DNA from: Bradyrhizobium sp. AZCC 1721
GTDB taxonomy: Bacteria; Pseudomonadota; Alphaproteobacteria; Rhizobiales; Xanthobacteraceae
Reading direction: 5' to 3'
Length of the DNA stretch: 64,000 bases
NCBI RefSeq assembly: GCF_036924715.1
Contig: NZ_JAZHSB010000001.1
Location: 5,137,001 to 5,201,000 of the forward strand
Positions within the stretch are counted from its first letter, which is position 1. Each line of letters starts with the position of its first letter. The notes beneath the pieces are model-generated. The model searched no databases, was not told the origin of the DNA, and saw only the letters and a program-made list of their open reading frames with translations. The position numbers were made by a program, and so were the translations under genes. Of the stretch, positions 1-8,253 are shown in pieces.

Positions 1-341
1 TAATAGGGCCAGACCGACTCAGCACCGAATTCACGCTCGGCCTGATCGAACCGCGCCGCGACTTCGTCCAGCGCCTCATCCCAGGAAATCCGCGCAAACT
101 GACCGGAGCCCTTCGGTCCGGTGCGGCGCATCGGGTAGAGCAGCCGGTCGGGATGATGAATGCGCTCGGCGTAGCGCGCCACCTTGGCGCAGACGACGCC
201 CGCCGTATAGGTCTGCTGCTTGGAGCCGCGGACCCGGCCGATCGAGCGCCCGTCGATCACTTCGATATCGAGCGCACAGGCCGACGGGCAATCGTGCGGA
301 CAGGTGGAATGGCGGATATCGACCTTGGCATGCTGGTTCAT
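1..341 (-). CDS. Molybdopterin oxidoreductase, N-terminal part (cut by window edge)
   Basis: The reverse strand is open from an ATG at 341 to the window edge, giving 113 residues of a DMSO-reductase-family bis-MGD enzyme. The N-terminus has the [4Fe-4S] ligand pattern C14-x3-C18-x3-C22-x28-C51, beginning STCPHDCPSAC, followed by a typical stretch on Arg/Tyr residues leading to HHPDRLLYPMRR and the WDEALDEVA helix. Such enzymes transfer oxygen or electrons to small organic or inorganic substrates; the substrate cannot be told from this part. It is the last visible gene of a leftward operon after the SDR gene, 84 bp away. No good ribosome site is visible, so the start rests on the cysteine cluster position. 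No twin-arginine signal is seen, so it is probably cytoplasmic. Confidence 0.88.
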   Translation of the reverse strand, partial: MNQHAKVDIRHSTCPHDCPSACALDIEVIDGRSIGRVRGSKQQTYTAGVVCAKVARYAERIHHPDRLLYPMRRTGPKGSGQFARISWDEALDEVAARFDQAEREFGAESVWPY

Positions 342-425
342 GCGTTTCTAGGTAACATCAAACACCGCGGTCGCCGAGAGGGTTTGTCCGACAGTACGTC
401 TGCAAAAACGGCCTTTAGCCATGCA

Positions 426-1178
426 TCAGGCGCCCAAATAGGCGCCGCCATTCGTATGGATCGCCTGCCCGTTGATGTAGCGCGCGCCAGACCCGCACAG
501 GAAACGCACGGTTGCGGCGACGTCTTCCGGCAGTCCCCGATTGCCGCTGATGGTCTGATGGGTCAAGTGATGCGCCGGCTCCGGCTTATCCTTCGGCCGC
601 GGCGTGCCGATCAGGCCGGGAACCACGCAGTTCACGGTGATGCCGTCATCAGCGAGGTCGTGCGCCAGCGCGCGGGTCAAGCCGATGATGCCAGCCTTCG
701 CCGTCACTACATGCGCGCGATTTTTTGCCCCCGTGTGCGCGCTGAGGCCACCGATATTGACGATGGTCCCCGCGCCGGACTTTCGCAACGCCGGCAGGCA
801 GGCCTTCACGCAGTGGAACGCGCCATCGAGTGTCACGTCGAGGATTTCGCGCCACGCCGCATAGTCCATCTCGGCGAACGGCTTTTCGCGCCGCAGCGCG
901 GCGTTGTTGACGAGGATATCGATACGGCCGAATTGCTGCACGGCGGCATCCACCATGGCCTGCACTGCGTTAGCATCAGCGACGTCGCCGATATGAACCA
1001 CCGCCCTGCTGCCGGCGGCCTCGATCTCCTGGGCGACTGCCTCCGCTTCGGTGCGGTTGCTGCGCGCGTTCACCACGACGAACGCGCCGCCCTCCGCCAG
1101 CGTCAGCGCAATCGCGCGGCCGATATTGCGGCCTGCGCCGGTGACAATGGCGACTTTGCCGGCGAGTTCTTTGGTCAT
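426..1178 (-). CDS. SDR-family oxidoreductase with atypical active site
   Basis: This is a 250-residue short-chain dehydrogenase/reductase with a Rossmann fold. The glycine motif TGAGRNIG is at residues 13-20, the NNA motif at 91-93, and the C-terminal NGQAIHTNGG segment is typical of classical SDRs. The active site is unusual: the expected Y-x3-K reads V157-V-T-A-K161, so the lysine is kept but the tyrosine position is valine (His156 is next to it). The serine position upstream is glycine (NIGG, 141-144), with a serine at 146. Either it uses His156 or Ser146 in a shifted geometry, or it is a non-reducing SDR. It lies 6 bp downstream of the MmgE/PrpD gene in the same leftward operon and probably acts on the same unknown substrate. 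Confidence 0.9.
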   Translation of the reverse strand: MTKELAGKVAIVTGAGRNIGRAIALTLAEGGAFVVVNARSNRTEAEAVAQEIEAAGSRAVVHIGDVADANAVQAMVDAAVQQFGRIDILVNNAALRREKPFAEMDYAAWREILDVTLDGAFHCVKACLPALRKSGAGTIVNIGGLSAHTGAKNRAHVVTAKAGIIGLTRALAHDLADDGITVNCVVPGLIGTPRPKDKPEPAHHLTHQTISGNRGLPEDVAATVRFLCGSGARYINGQAIHTNGGAYLGA

Positions 1179-1184
1179 GAGCCG

Positions 1185-2567
1185 CTACCCGCGCAATGAG
1201 GAAAGATCGATGTGGCCATCATACAGCCCCGCCATCAGCTTCAGCGCCGCGTCGCTTTGCGCGGCGCTCCAGCCGCCATGCTCGGCGTTGAGCAGGAACT
1301 TGTCGGTCACGTCCTGCCGCGTCAACGGCTCCTGCGCACCGCCGCGCAGGTACGGCTGCCGCTCTTCCACCACGCTGCCGTCGCGGAGCGTAGCGCGGAT
1401 GTGGCCGGTGTAGTTGTTCGGATAGGGATTGTCCGGGTCGATCACGAATTTCACCTTGGCGGCCAGCGCCAGCACTTGCTGATCGCGGATCGCGCTTTCG
1501 GTGAACGCGGCAAGCCCGACCCCGCCATGCACGAAGCCGGTGGCCAGCAAATAAGGCACGGCGAATTTTGCGGCATACCCGTTGTGCGGATGCTGCTTGT
1601 CGGCCAATGGCTCCCACAGCCGATGCACCGTGCCCTCTGCCACCTCGCAGACAATCTCGGCGATATCCTCCGGTCTTACGCCACGTGCGGCCAATCGGCG
1701 CGCGCAATCGACATAGGGCTGCGCCATCGTTCCGCATGGATAGGGCTTGAACGCCAGTGTGTCCGTGACCCAGCGCGTACCGAAATCGCCGGTTAGTGCG
1801 GCGTAATCGCCCTCCGTGGTGTGCGCGAAGCCGTGGAATAGGCCGTGCACACCCTCGAACACCGTGCGCGGCCCGACGAACCCTCCCCGCGCCAACAGCG
1901 CCGCGCGGATGCCTGATTGCGCCGCCCATCCGGCATGCAGCCGTTTGGTCCAGGCGCCTTCGGCGAGGTATTCGATGATGCCGCCGGCCATGCTGCCGGC
2001 AATGCCGAGCGCATCGACGATCTGCCTGGCGTTGAGGCCAAGGACAGCACCGACGCCGGCGGCAGCGCCCATCGCGCCGAAGACCGCAGTCGGATGGAAG
2101 CCGGCCTTGTGAACCGCTTTGGGCACCACGAGACTCAGCCGACACAGCACTTCGGTGCCCACCGCAATCCCGATCAGCGCCATTCGGCCATCCGGGTTGT
2201 GCCGCTCGCAGACAGCAAGCACTGCCGGGACAATCACCGCGCCGGCATGCACCGGACCACCCTCAAAAGTGTCGTCGAAGTCCTCGCCATGCGCGGCGGT
2301 GCCGTTGACGAAGGCGGCGCCGGCCGCACTCAGCGTGCGCTTGTGCCCGATCGCCGTGCAGGGACCATCATCGTCGCAACCGGCCAGCGCACTTCCGACG
2401 TAGTCCTCGTTGCGCGCGGTAACGCACAGGCCGACCACGTCGATCAGCAGGTCCTCGCATTTGCGGACGGTTTCAGCCGGTAACGCACCAGGCTTCAGTG
2501 CGGCGATCCTTTCGGCAAGCGTTTCGGCGACCGAAATCCTGGGCAGTCCGGAGGCCATCCCGGTCAA
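1185..2567 (-). CDS. MmgE/PrpD family protein
   Basis: This is a 460-residue member of the MmgE/PrpD family (2-methylcitrate dehydratase, iminodisuccinate epimerase, cis-aconitate decarboxylase and relatives). Recognisable segments are VNGTAAHGEDFDDTFEGG near residue 90, GFHPTAVFGAMGAAAG near 155, and the KPYPCGTMAQPYVD region near 275. Family enzymes add or remove water, or rearrange di- and tricarboxylates. The start codon overlaps the stop of the upstream binding-protein gene by 4 bp (ATGA), so the two are translationally coupled. Being next to a solute-binding protein, an SDR and a molybdo-enzyme suggests one step in catabolism of an imported carboxylate. The exact reaction cannot be assigned. 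Confidence 0.92.
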   Translation of the reverse strand: MTGMASGLPRISVAETLAERIAALKPGALPAETVRKCEDLLIDVVGLCVTARNEDYVGSALAGCDDDGPCTAIGHKRTLSAAGAAFVNGTAAHGEDFDDTFEGGPVHAGAVIVPAVLAVCERHNPDGRMALIGIAVGTEVLCRLSLVVPKAVHKAGFHPTAVFGAMGAAAGVGAVLGLNARQIVDALGIAGSMAGGIIEYLAEGAWTKRLHAGWAAQSGIRAALLARGGFVGPRTVFEGVHGLFHGFAHTTEGDYAALTGDFGTRWVTDTLAFKPYPCGTMAQPYVDCARRLAARGVRPEDIAEIVCEVAEGTVHRLWEPLADKQHPHNGYAAKFAVPYLLATGFVHGGVGLAAFTESAIRDQQVLALAAKVKFVIDPDNPYPNNYTGHIRATLRDGSVVEERQPYLRGGAQEPLTRQDVTDKFLLNAEHGGWSAAQSDAALKLMAGLYDGHIDLSSLRG

Positions 2568-3625
2568 ATGCGAAAGATCTTGGTGTAGCGCGCCTTGATG
2601 GCCTCGCTTTCCTTCTCTACTGCCGCGGCGTCGTCCTTCATGGTCTTGATGTCTTTGAGCGGCTTGCGCCCTGCCTTCTCGACGGTTTGAGAATGCACCG
2701 AGCGCAGGCCACCGACATCGATGATCAATTGCTGGGCCTCCCGGCTGAGACTGAACGACTGGAACAGTCTTGCCGCATTGGGATTGGGTGCATCCTTGAA
2801 GACACCGTTCGGTCCGATGATCAGCGGCGAGCCCTCCGTGGCATAAATCGGCTCGACCGGACGACCCGCTTCCCTCATCTGGAAGATGTTGTATTCGTTG
2901 CCGTCGGCCATCACGGCGCGCTCGCCTAGATCGAGCTTCTTCGGCGGATCGGCCGACGACTGCACCTGCATGATGTTCTGCCTGGCGAGCTTTTCGAAGA
3001 AGCTCCAGCCGAGATCGCGCTGCATCTGGTAGGTCGCGGTCATGATGGTGCCGCTATAGCCCGGGTGTGCCTTGACGATCTTGCCTTTCCATTTGGGATC
3101 GAGCAGATCGGCAAAGCTCTTCGGCGCGTCCTCCGCTTTCACCAAGTTTGTGTTGTAGGCAATGATGCTGAGCCAGACGCGGAAGCTCGCAAACTGACCG
3201 TCCGGATCCTTGTGCTCGGCCGGATAGAATTTTGCGACGTCTTCCGGCACGTAAGGCGCCAGAATGCCGTCACGCTTCCAGACGATGAAATGCGCGGCGT
3301 CGGATGAGTTCACGATGTCGACGGCGTGGATGTTGCTGGAATATTCCTGGCCGATACGCTGGAACAAGCGCTCCGCGCCGGTGCGCTCGACACGCACCGC
3401 AATATCAGGATATTTCGCCTCGAACGCCTTGGCCAGCTTCTCCGCAACCGGCAAGTCGGTCGAGGTGTAATAGATGACCTTGCCTTCCTTCTTCGCCGCC
3501 TCGATCAGCGCGGGTGTGACCTCTTCCGGCGGCGGCGCAGCCGCCATGACGCGCGTGGAAAATGCTGCGCTTGCGAGAACGGCGCCCGTGCCCTTGAGCA
3601 GGTTGCGTCGCGAAATCGAATTCAT
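2564..3625 (-). CDS. ABC-type extracellular solute-binding protein (family 1, Fe/polyamine-like)
   Basis: This is a 353-residue periplasmic binding protein. The N-terminus MNSISRRNLLKG is a twin-arginine-type signal, with probable cleavage after VMAA. The mature part begins with KKEGKVIYYTSTDLPVAEKLAKAF, as in family 1 (Fe3+/thiamine/polyamine-like) binding proteins. The start at 3625 is preferred over an upstream in-frame ATG at 3637 because GGGAG lies 5 nt before it. No permease or ATPase gene adjoins it, so it is an orphan receptor or works with a distant ABC system. It is the first gene of the leftward operon and is coupled to the MmgE/PrpD gene by a 4-bp overlap. It is divergent from the Bug-family gene at 3814. 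Confidence 0.9.
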   Translation of the reverse strand: MNSISRRNLLKGTGAVLASAAFSTRVMAAAPPPEEVTPALIEAAKKEGKVIYYTSTDLPVAEKLAKAFEAKYPDIAVRVERTGAERLFQRIGQEYSSNIHAVDIVNSSDAAHFIVWKRDGILAPYVPEDVAKFYPAEHKDPDGQFASFRVWLSIIAYNTNLVKAEDAPKSFADLLDPKWKGKIVKAHPGYSGTIMTATYQMQRDLGWSFFEKLARQNIMQVQSSADPPKKLDLGERAVMADGNEYNIFQMREAGRPVEPIYATEGSPLIIGPNGVFKDAPNPNAARLFQSFSLSREAQQLIIDVGGLRSVHSQTVEKAGRKPLKDIKTMKDDAAAVEKESEAIKARYTKIFRI

Positions 3626-3693
3626 TGGCGCTCCCATCTACATTTTGTCAGGCCTGTTCTGCGGGGCCTTTCCCCGGGCTCGTTCTTGCTGGG

Positions 3694-3707
3694 TCCGGTA
3701 CACCGGA
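3694..3707. promoter_or_regulatory. 14-bp palindrome in divergent intergenic region
   Basis: TCCGGT-ac-ACCGGA is a perfect inverted repeat in the 188-bp region between two divergently transcribed binding-protein genes. The size and position fit a dimeric regulator's operator. GntR-family FCD regulators often recognise GGT/ACC-containing palindromes, and such a regulator is encoded at 8254, but the link is only inferred. Confidence 0.45.
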
Positions 3708-3813
3708 GAATACCCTTTATTCCGAAGGCGCGCAGCGACTCTTTCGTCGACAGCTCATTTGCGTTGCAGCTAGACTTGGCGCAACGAACAGAACACAAGT
3801 TCGAGGGATGGAG

Positions 3814-4791
3814 ATGACAAGCCCAAGGATTACATTGGCGCTGGCTGCAACTCTGCTTGCAATATCGTCCCCAAGCGCGCCAGCGCAATCGCAGGATTAT
3901 CCGTCGCGGCCGGTGAAGGTGATCGTGCCCTTCGGCGCCGGAGGGCCTGCCGACGTCACCGCCCGGCAGATCGGCAGCATCCTGCAGGAAAGCTTTGGGC
4001 AGGCCTTCGTGATCGAGAACCGCACCGGCGCCGGCGGCGTGATCGGCACGCAGGACGTCGTCAAGTCGCCGCCAGACGGCTACACGCTGCTGATGATGTC
4101 AAACACCCAAACGGCGAATGAATCGCTGGTGCCGCAACGCAAATACGAATTGATGCGCGACCTCGAGCCGATCGCACCGGTCAACTATTCCGACCTCGTC
4201 ATCGTGGTTCACCCTTCCGTGCAGGCGAAGACGCTGCAGGAATTCATCGCGCTCGCCAAATCGCAGCCCGGCAAACTGAACTACGCTTCCTCCGGCCAGG
4301 GCACGCCGTACCATATGGCAGGCGAGTTGTTCAAAGCCATGGCCGGCATTGACCTCGTGCATGTGCCTTATCGTAACAGCGGCGAGGCGCGCAGCGGCGT
4401 GATCGGCGGCCAGGTTCAGATGATGATCGACGCAGTTCCGGCGATGGCCCCGAACGTCGCGGAAAACCAGGTCCGCGCGCTGGCGACGACCGGCAAGACG
4501 CGATCGACCGTTCTTCCCAACGCGCCGACGGTGATCGAAGCTGGCATTTCCGGCTACGAGGCCACCATCTGGCTCGGCTTGATGGCGCCCGCAGGCACGC
4601 CAAAGCCGATCATCGACAAGCTTGGTACGGCGGTAAACGCGATGGTGAAACGGCCCGATATCGTCAAGCTCTGGACCCGGCAGGGCGCGGTTCCGATGTC
4701 GATGACGCCTGAAGAGTTCGACAAATTCCTGCGCGGCGATATTGTGAAATGGGCGGAAGTGGTCAAGAAATTCGATAAGCCGCCGCAATAG
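3814..4791 (+). CDS. Bug/TctC-family tripartite tricarboxylate transporter binding protein
   Basis: This is a 325-residue periplasmic receptor of the Bug family. A Sec signal (MTSPRITLALAATLLAISS, cleavage near APAQS) is followed by the family opening DYPSRPVKVIVPFGAGGPAD. Later come LNYASSGQGTPYHMAGELFK and the VHVPYRNSGEA segment, both typical of the family. Bug receptors bind carboxylates and some aromatic acids. The start at 3814 is chosen because GAGGG ends 6 nt upstream; an ATG at 3808 sits directly on that ribosome site. No TctA/TctB permease genes are nearby, so it is an orphan receptor, as is common in Bradyrhizobium-like genomes. It is followed after 20 bp by the iron-sulfur subunit gene and may deliver the hydroxylase substrate. 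Confidence 0.92.
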   Translation: MTSPRITLALAATLLAISSPSAPAQSQDYPSRPVKVIVPFGAGGPADVTARQIGSILQESFGQAFVIENRTGAGGVIGTQDVVKSPPDGYTLLMMSNTQTANESLVPQRKYELMRDLEPIAPVNYSDLVIVVHPSVQAKTLQEFIALAKSQPGKLNYASSGQGTPYHMAGELFKAMAGIDLVHVPYRNSGEARSGVIGGQVQMMIDAVPAMAPNVAENQVRALATTGKTRSTVLPNAPTVIEAGISGYEATIWLGLMAPAGTPKPIIDKLGTAVNAMVKRPDIVKLWTRQGAVPMSMTPEEFDKFLRGDIVKWAEVVKKFDKPPQ

Positions 4792-4811
4792 AAGCTGCGA
4801 GAGAAGGTTCG

Positions 4812-5282
4812 ATGCCGAGCGTTCGATTTCGCCTCAACGGCGCCGAGACCGAGGTTGACGCCGATCCGGAGCGGTCATTGCTGGACATTCTGCGCGGACA
4901 ACTCGGTATGACCGGACCGCATTTCGGCTGCGGCGCCGGCGAATGCGGCGCCTGCAACGTCATGGTCGGCGATCGTGCGATATCGGCCTGCGATACGCCG
5001 CTCTGGTCGGTGGCGGACAAGGATGTCACGACGATCGAAGGGCTGGGAACGAGCGAGCGGCCGCATCCGTTGCAGCGTGCCTTCATCGCTGAGCAGGCGC
5101 TGCAATGCGGCTATTGCGTTTCCGGCATCCTGATGAGCGCGGCGGCGCTGCTAAAGCGAAATCCGTCGCCGGCCAGCCGGGAGGTAAAGCAAGCGCTCGA
5201 CCGCAATCTCTGCCACTGTGGCTCGCATAATCGCATGGTACGGGCGGTGCTGCGCGCGGCCGAAGAAATGGCGGCCGAATGA
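4812..5282 (+). CDS. (2Fe-2S)-binding subunit of a two-subunit molybdenum hydroxylase
   Basis: This is a 156-residue small subunit of the xanthine dehydrogenase family. The plant-type [2Fe-2S] motif is CGAGECGAC with a later Cys (ISACD). The helical second cluster domain has CGYC (Q-C-G-Y-C near residue 98) and CHCG (LCHCGSHNRMV). It passes electrons from the molybdenum site to an external acceptor. Only the large subunit follows, with no FAD subunit, so the enzyme is of the isoquinoline/nicotinate dehydrogenase type. Its stop overlaps the start of the large subunit by 4 bp. Confidence 0.94.
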   Translation: MPSVRFRLNGAETEVDADPERSLLDILRGQLGMTGPHFGCGAGECGACNVMVGDRAISACDTPLWSVADKDVTTIEGLGTSERPHPLQRAFIAEQALQCGYCVSGILMSAAALLKRNPSPASREVKQALDRNLCHCGSHNRMVRAVLRAAEEMAAE

Positions 5283-7420
5283 ACCAGCCAGCGCCCGCTC
5301 CCTCCGCGCCCGGCTTGCCGGTAAGCCTTGCGGCGAACCCGAAATTATCGTCGTGGCTGAAGTTCTCGAGCAGCGGAGAGGTGACGGTCTCGCCGGGCAA
5401 GGTCGAGATCGGGCAAGGCATCGTGACGGCGCTGGCGCAGATCGCCGCCGACGAACTCGATATCGATCTATCTCGCGTGCAGATGATCCGGGCGTCGACT
5501 GCCGTCAGCCCGAACGAGGGCGTCACATCGGGAAGCCTTTCCATCCAGCAATCGGGCCGTGCGCTGCGTCATGCCTGCGCCGAGGTTCGCTATATCTTCC
5601 TTCAGCAGGCAGCCGAACGGTTGGGCGTCGGCATCGACACCCTCCATATCGAGGACGGCATCATTTCGGGCCCCGGCAATGTCAGGACCAGCTATTGGGA
5701 ACTTGCCGATGAGGTTTCGCTCGACCGCGACGCTACACCCGGCGTAACGCCCAAGATCGCAACGAGCCGTATGCTGGCCGGGCATTCGGTCCAACGGATC
5801 GACATTCCGGACAAGGTTCTTGGTCGGCCGCGGTTCATCCACGACCGCGCGATGGCGGGAATGCTGCACGGACGCGTGCTGCGTCCGGAGCATGCGCGCG
5901 CGAAACTCCGGGATTTGAGCGAAGATGGCGCCCGTGCGGTTGCCGGTCTCGTTGCCATCGTGCGCGACGGCAGTTTTGCAGGCGTCGTCAGCGAGACCGA
6001 GCATGATGCGGAGGCAGCCCTCAATGCGTTGCGCAAGGGCGCGACCTGGTCCGCCGGCGAGCCGCTGCCAGACGAAAACGACCTCGCAAGCTTTCTCAAA
6101 GTGCAACCGTCCGAATCCACTATTATCGGCAAGAAAACTGCCGCAGCACCCGGCACGGTGACGCGGACGATCAGGCGGCAATATACCCGCCCTTATATTG
6201 CTCACGCGTCGATCGCACCCTCCTGTGCCATGGCGCAGTGGGACGGCGATCGCGTTCATGTCTGGACGCACAGCCAGGGTGTCTATCTCCTGCGCGCCGA
6301 TCTAGCGCTGGTTCTCAATCTCCCGGTCGAGAACATCACCGTTGAGCATCTGGAAGGCGCGGGCTGCTACGGCCACAACGCCGCCGACGACGTCGCGCTC
6401 GACGCAGTGCTGCTCGCCAAATCCGCCGGCGGCCGGCCGGTCCGGGCCCAATGGTCGCGCCAGGGCGAAATGTCGGATGCGCCGTTTGGCGCAGCGATGG
6501 CGATCGAGATCGAGGCCGATCTTGATGCGCAGGGTGAAATTATCGACTGGCGACATTCCATCTGGAGCAACGGCCATGCGGCGCGGCCGGGGCGCGCGGC
6601 CCAGCCCGCCTTGCTGGCAGCGTTCGAACTGGAAAACCCGTTTCCACGCATGGTCTCGACCAATCCGCCGCAGGCCAACGGCGGGGGTGGCGATCGGAAC
6701 GCGGTCCCGCTCTATGATTTTCCATCCTGGCGCATCGAAAGCCACCGCCTGACAACCATGCCGATACGCACCTCCGCGCTCCGGACGCTTGGTGGGCAGG
6801 GCAATGTGTTTGCGATTGAATCCATCCTCGATGAAATCGCAGCCGAGCGCGGCGAGGACCCGGTCACATTCCGGCTGCGCCACCTGCGGGATGAGCGGGC
6901 CACGGACGTCATCCGCGCCGCGGCCGCGCGCGCCGGGTGGAAGCCCGAGAAGCAGCCCGGCATTGGGCACGGCATAGGCTTTGGCCGCTACAAGAACACC
7001 GGCGCCTATTGCGCTGCGATCGCCGAGATCGAGAGCGCCGAGGAGATCAATGTCAGGAAGCTGACGCTGGCGGTCGATGTCGGCGAAGCGATCAATCCGG
7101 ATGGCGTCATCAACCAGATCGAAGGCGGCGCGATTCAAGCTACGAGCTGGGTGTTGAAAGAGCGCGTGCGCTTTGACCGAGAACGCATCACCAGCACGAG
7201 TTGGACGGAGTATCCGATCCTGCGCTTCAGCGAAGTGCCCGACGTCGAGGTGGAGGTCATCCAGCGGCCGGATATGGACCCGGTCGGTGCCGGCGAGGCC
7301 GCCCACGGCCCGGTTACAGCGGCCATTGCCAACGCCGTGTTCGACGCACTCGGCGTGCGGGTGCGCGATTTGCCCATCACGCGTGACAGGATCATCGCGG
7401 CGATGGAATTGAGCTTATGA
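5279..7420 (+). CDS. Molybdopterin-binding large subunit, IorB/NicB-like hydroxylase
   Basis: This is a 713-residue catalytic subunit that hydroxylates an unknown heterocycle or aldehyde. The domain order is permuted relative to xanthine dehydrogenase: a molybdenum-domain strand (GKVEIGQGIVTALAQIAADE, near residue 43) precedes the a/b-hammerhead segment (LGRPRFIHDRAMAGMLHGRV, near 180), as in isoquinoline 1-oxidoreductase and nicotinate dehydrogenase. The MPT loop YGHNAADDVALDA is near 364. The expected catalytic glutamate lies in GAGEAAHGP, near residue 670. No signal peptide is visible. It overlaps both neighbours by 4 bp, so the iron-sulfur subunit, this subunit and the ModA-like protein are translationally coupled. 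The substrate is not identifiable from sequence. Confidence 0.92.
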   Translation: MNQPAPAPSAPGLPVSLAANPKLSSWLKFSSSGEVTVSPGKVEIGQGIVTALAQIAADELDIDLSRVQMIRASTAVSPNEGVTSGSLSIQQSGRALRHACAEVRYIFLQQAAERLGVGIDTLHIEDGIISGPGNVRTSYWELADEVSLDRDATPGVTPKIATSRMLAGHSVQRIDIPDKVLGRPRFIHDRAMAGMLHGRVLRPEHARAKLRDLSEDGARAVAGLVAIVRDGSFAGVVSETEHDAEAALNALRKGATWSAGEPLPDENDLASFLKVQPSESTIIGKKTAAAPGTVTRTIRRQYTRPYIAHASIAPSCAMAQWDGDRVHVWTHSQGVYLLRADLALVLNLPVENITVEHLEGAGCYGHNAADDVALDAVLLAKSAGGRPVRAQWSRQGEMSDAPFGAAMAIEIEADLDAQGEIIDWRHSIWSNGHAARPGRAAQPALLAAFELENPFPRMVSTNPPQANGGGGDRNAVPLYDFPSWRIESHRLTTMPIRTSALRTLGGQGNVFAIESILDEIAAERGEDPVTFRLRHLRDERATDVIRAAAARAGWKPEKQPGIGHGIGFGRYKNTGAYCAAIAEIESAEEINVRKLTLAVDVGEAINPDGVINQIEGGAIQATSWVLKERVRFDRERITSTSWTEYPILRFSEVPDVEVEVIQRPDMDPVGAGEAAHGPVTAAIANAVFDALGVRVRDLPITRDRIIAAMELSL

Positions 7421-8151
7421 GCAGCTTGAACCTCCTGAGCGGCGGCGCCGCACAGGGCCTGGTCGGAAGCCTGGCGCCAACCTTCAAGGCTAACACCGGA
7501 TTCGATATCGCGGGCGAGTTCGGCGCGGTCGGCGTCATGGCCGACAAATTGCGCAAGGGCACACCGGCCGACATCGTCGTCCTGACCGCGGCATTCCTCG
7601 CCAAACTGGCGCAGGAGAAGCTGATTGTTGCCGCTTCGATAGCCGATATCGGCCTGGTCGAAACTGCCCTCGCCGTTCGCGCCGGCGATCCCCAGGCTGT
7701 CGCCAAGGACGCTACCAGCTTGCGCGAGGTTTTGCTCGCCTCCGATGCGATCTTCGTGCCGGACACCAAAGCTTCGACAGCCGGAATTCACGTTGCGAAT
7801 GTTCTTCAGCAGCTCGGCATCGCCGATGAGCTCGCCGCCCGACTCAGGATTTTCCCGAATGGCGCGACGGCGATGCGCGAACTGGCGACGTCCAAGGCAC
7901 GGCGCCCGATCGGGTGCACACAATCGACCGAGATCATCAGCACGAAAGGCGTAACCCTATCCGGTCCGCTGCCGGCGGGTTGCGAACTTGCAACGATGTA
8001 CACGGCTGGTATCACGACAGCCGTCGCCCACCCGCAACAAGCCCAGCACCTGATCGACTTGTTGATTGGCGACGGACAATATGAACAGCGCAAACGTGCG
8101 GGCTTCATCAGCGGCCCCAATTGGGTCGCCACTGCTCTGACCTCCGGATGA
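7417..8151 (+). CDS. ModA-like substrate-binding-domain protein without signal peptide
   Basis: This is a 244-residue protein of the molybdate-type binding fold (SGGAAQGLVGSLAPTF at residue 8, AVGVMADKLRKGTPADIVVL near 37, and a C-terminal DGQYEQRKRAGF helix as in ModA). It starts directly with the first beta strand and has no signal peptide or lipobox, so it should stay in the cytoplasm. Its ATG overlaps the stop of the hydroxylase large-subunit gene. A cytosolic binding domain made together with a molybdenum enzyme could handle molybdate, the cofactor or the organic substrate. None of these is proven, and related signal-less proteins are usually annotated only as substrate-binding-domain proteins. 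Confidence 0.85.
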   Translation: MSSLNLLSGGAAQGLVGSLAPTFKANTGFDIAGEFGAVGVMADKLRKGTPADIVVLTAAFLAKLAQEKLIVAASIADIGLVETALAVRAGDPQAVAKDATSLREVLLASDAIFVPDTKASTAGIHVANVLQQLGIADELAARLRIFPNGATAMRELATSKARRPIGCTQSTEIISTKGVTLSGPLPAGCELATMYTAGITTAVAHPQQAQHLIDLLIGDGQYEQRKRAGFISGPNWVATALTSG

Positions 8152-8206
8152 GCCTCTGCGGATCACACCCAACACGAAGAAATAGGTGCGCAGCACGATT
8201 TTTGGT

Positions 8207-8236
8207 TTGTCAAAGCCAATTCATATACTAATATAT
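8207..8236 (+). promoter_or_regulatory. Probable promoter and operator of the GntR gene
   Basis: A -35-like TTGTCA (8207-8212) is followed after 16 bp by TAATAT (8229-8234). ATATA-CTAA-TATAT (8223-8236), a perfect inverted repeat, covers the -10 region. It lies 18 bp before the GntR start codon, so autoregulation is likely. This is inferred from position and symmetry. Confidence 0.5.
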
Positions 8237-8253
8237 CAATTGAGAAAGCCGCC

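Noticed and set aside
153..1199. Long forward open frame over the SDR gene
   Set aside because: It is the antisense shadow of the SDR gene; its protein has no fold-like pattern, while the reverse frame is a clear SDR.
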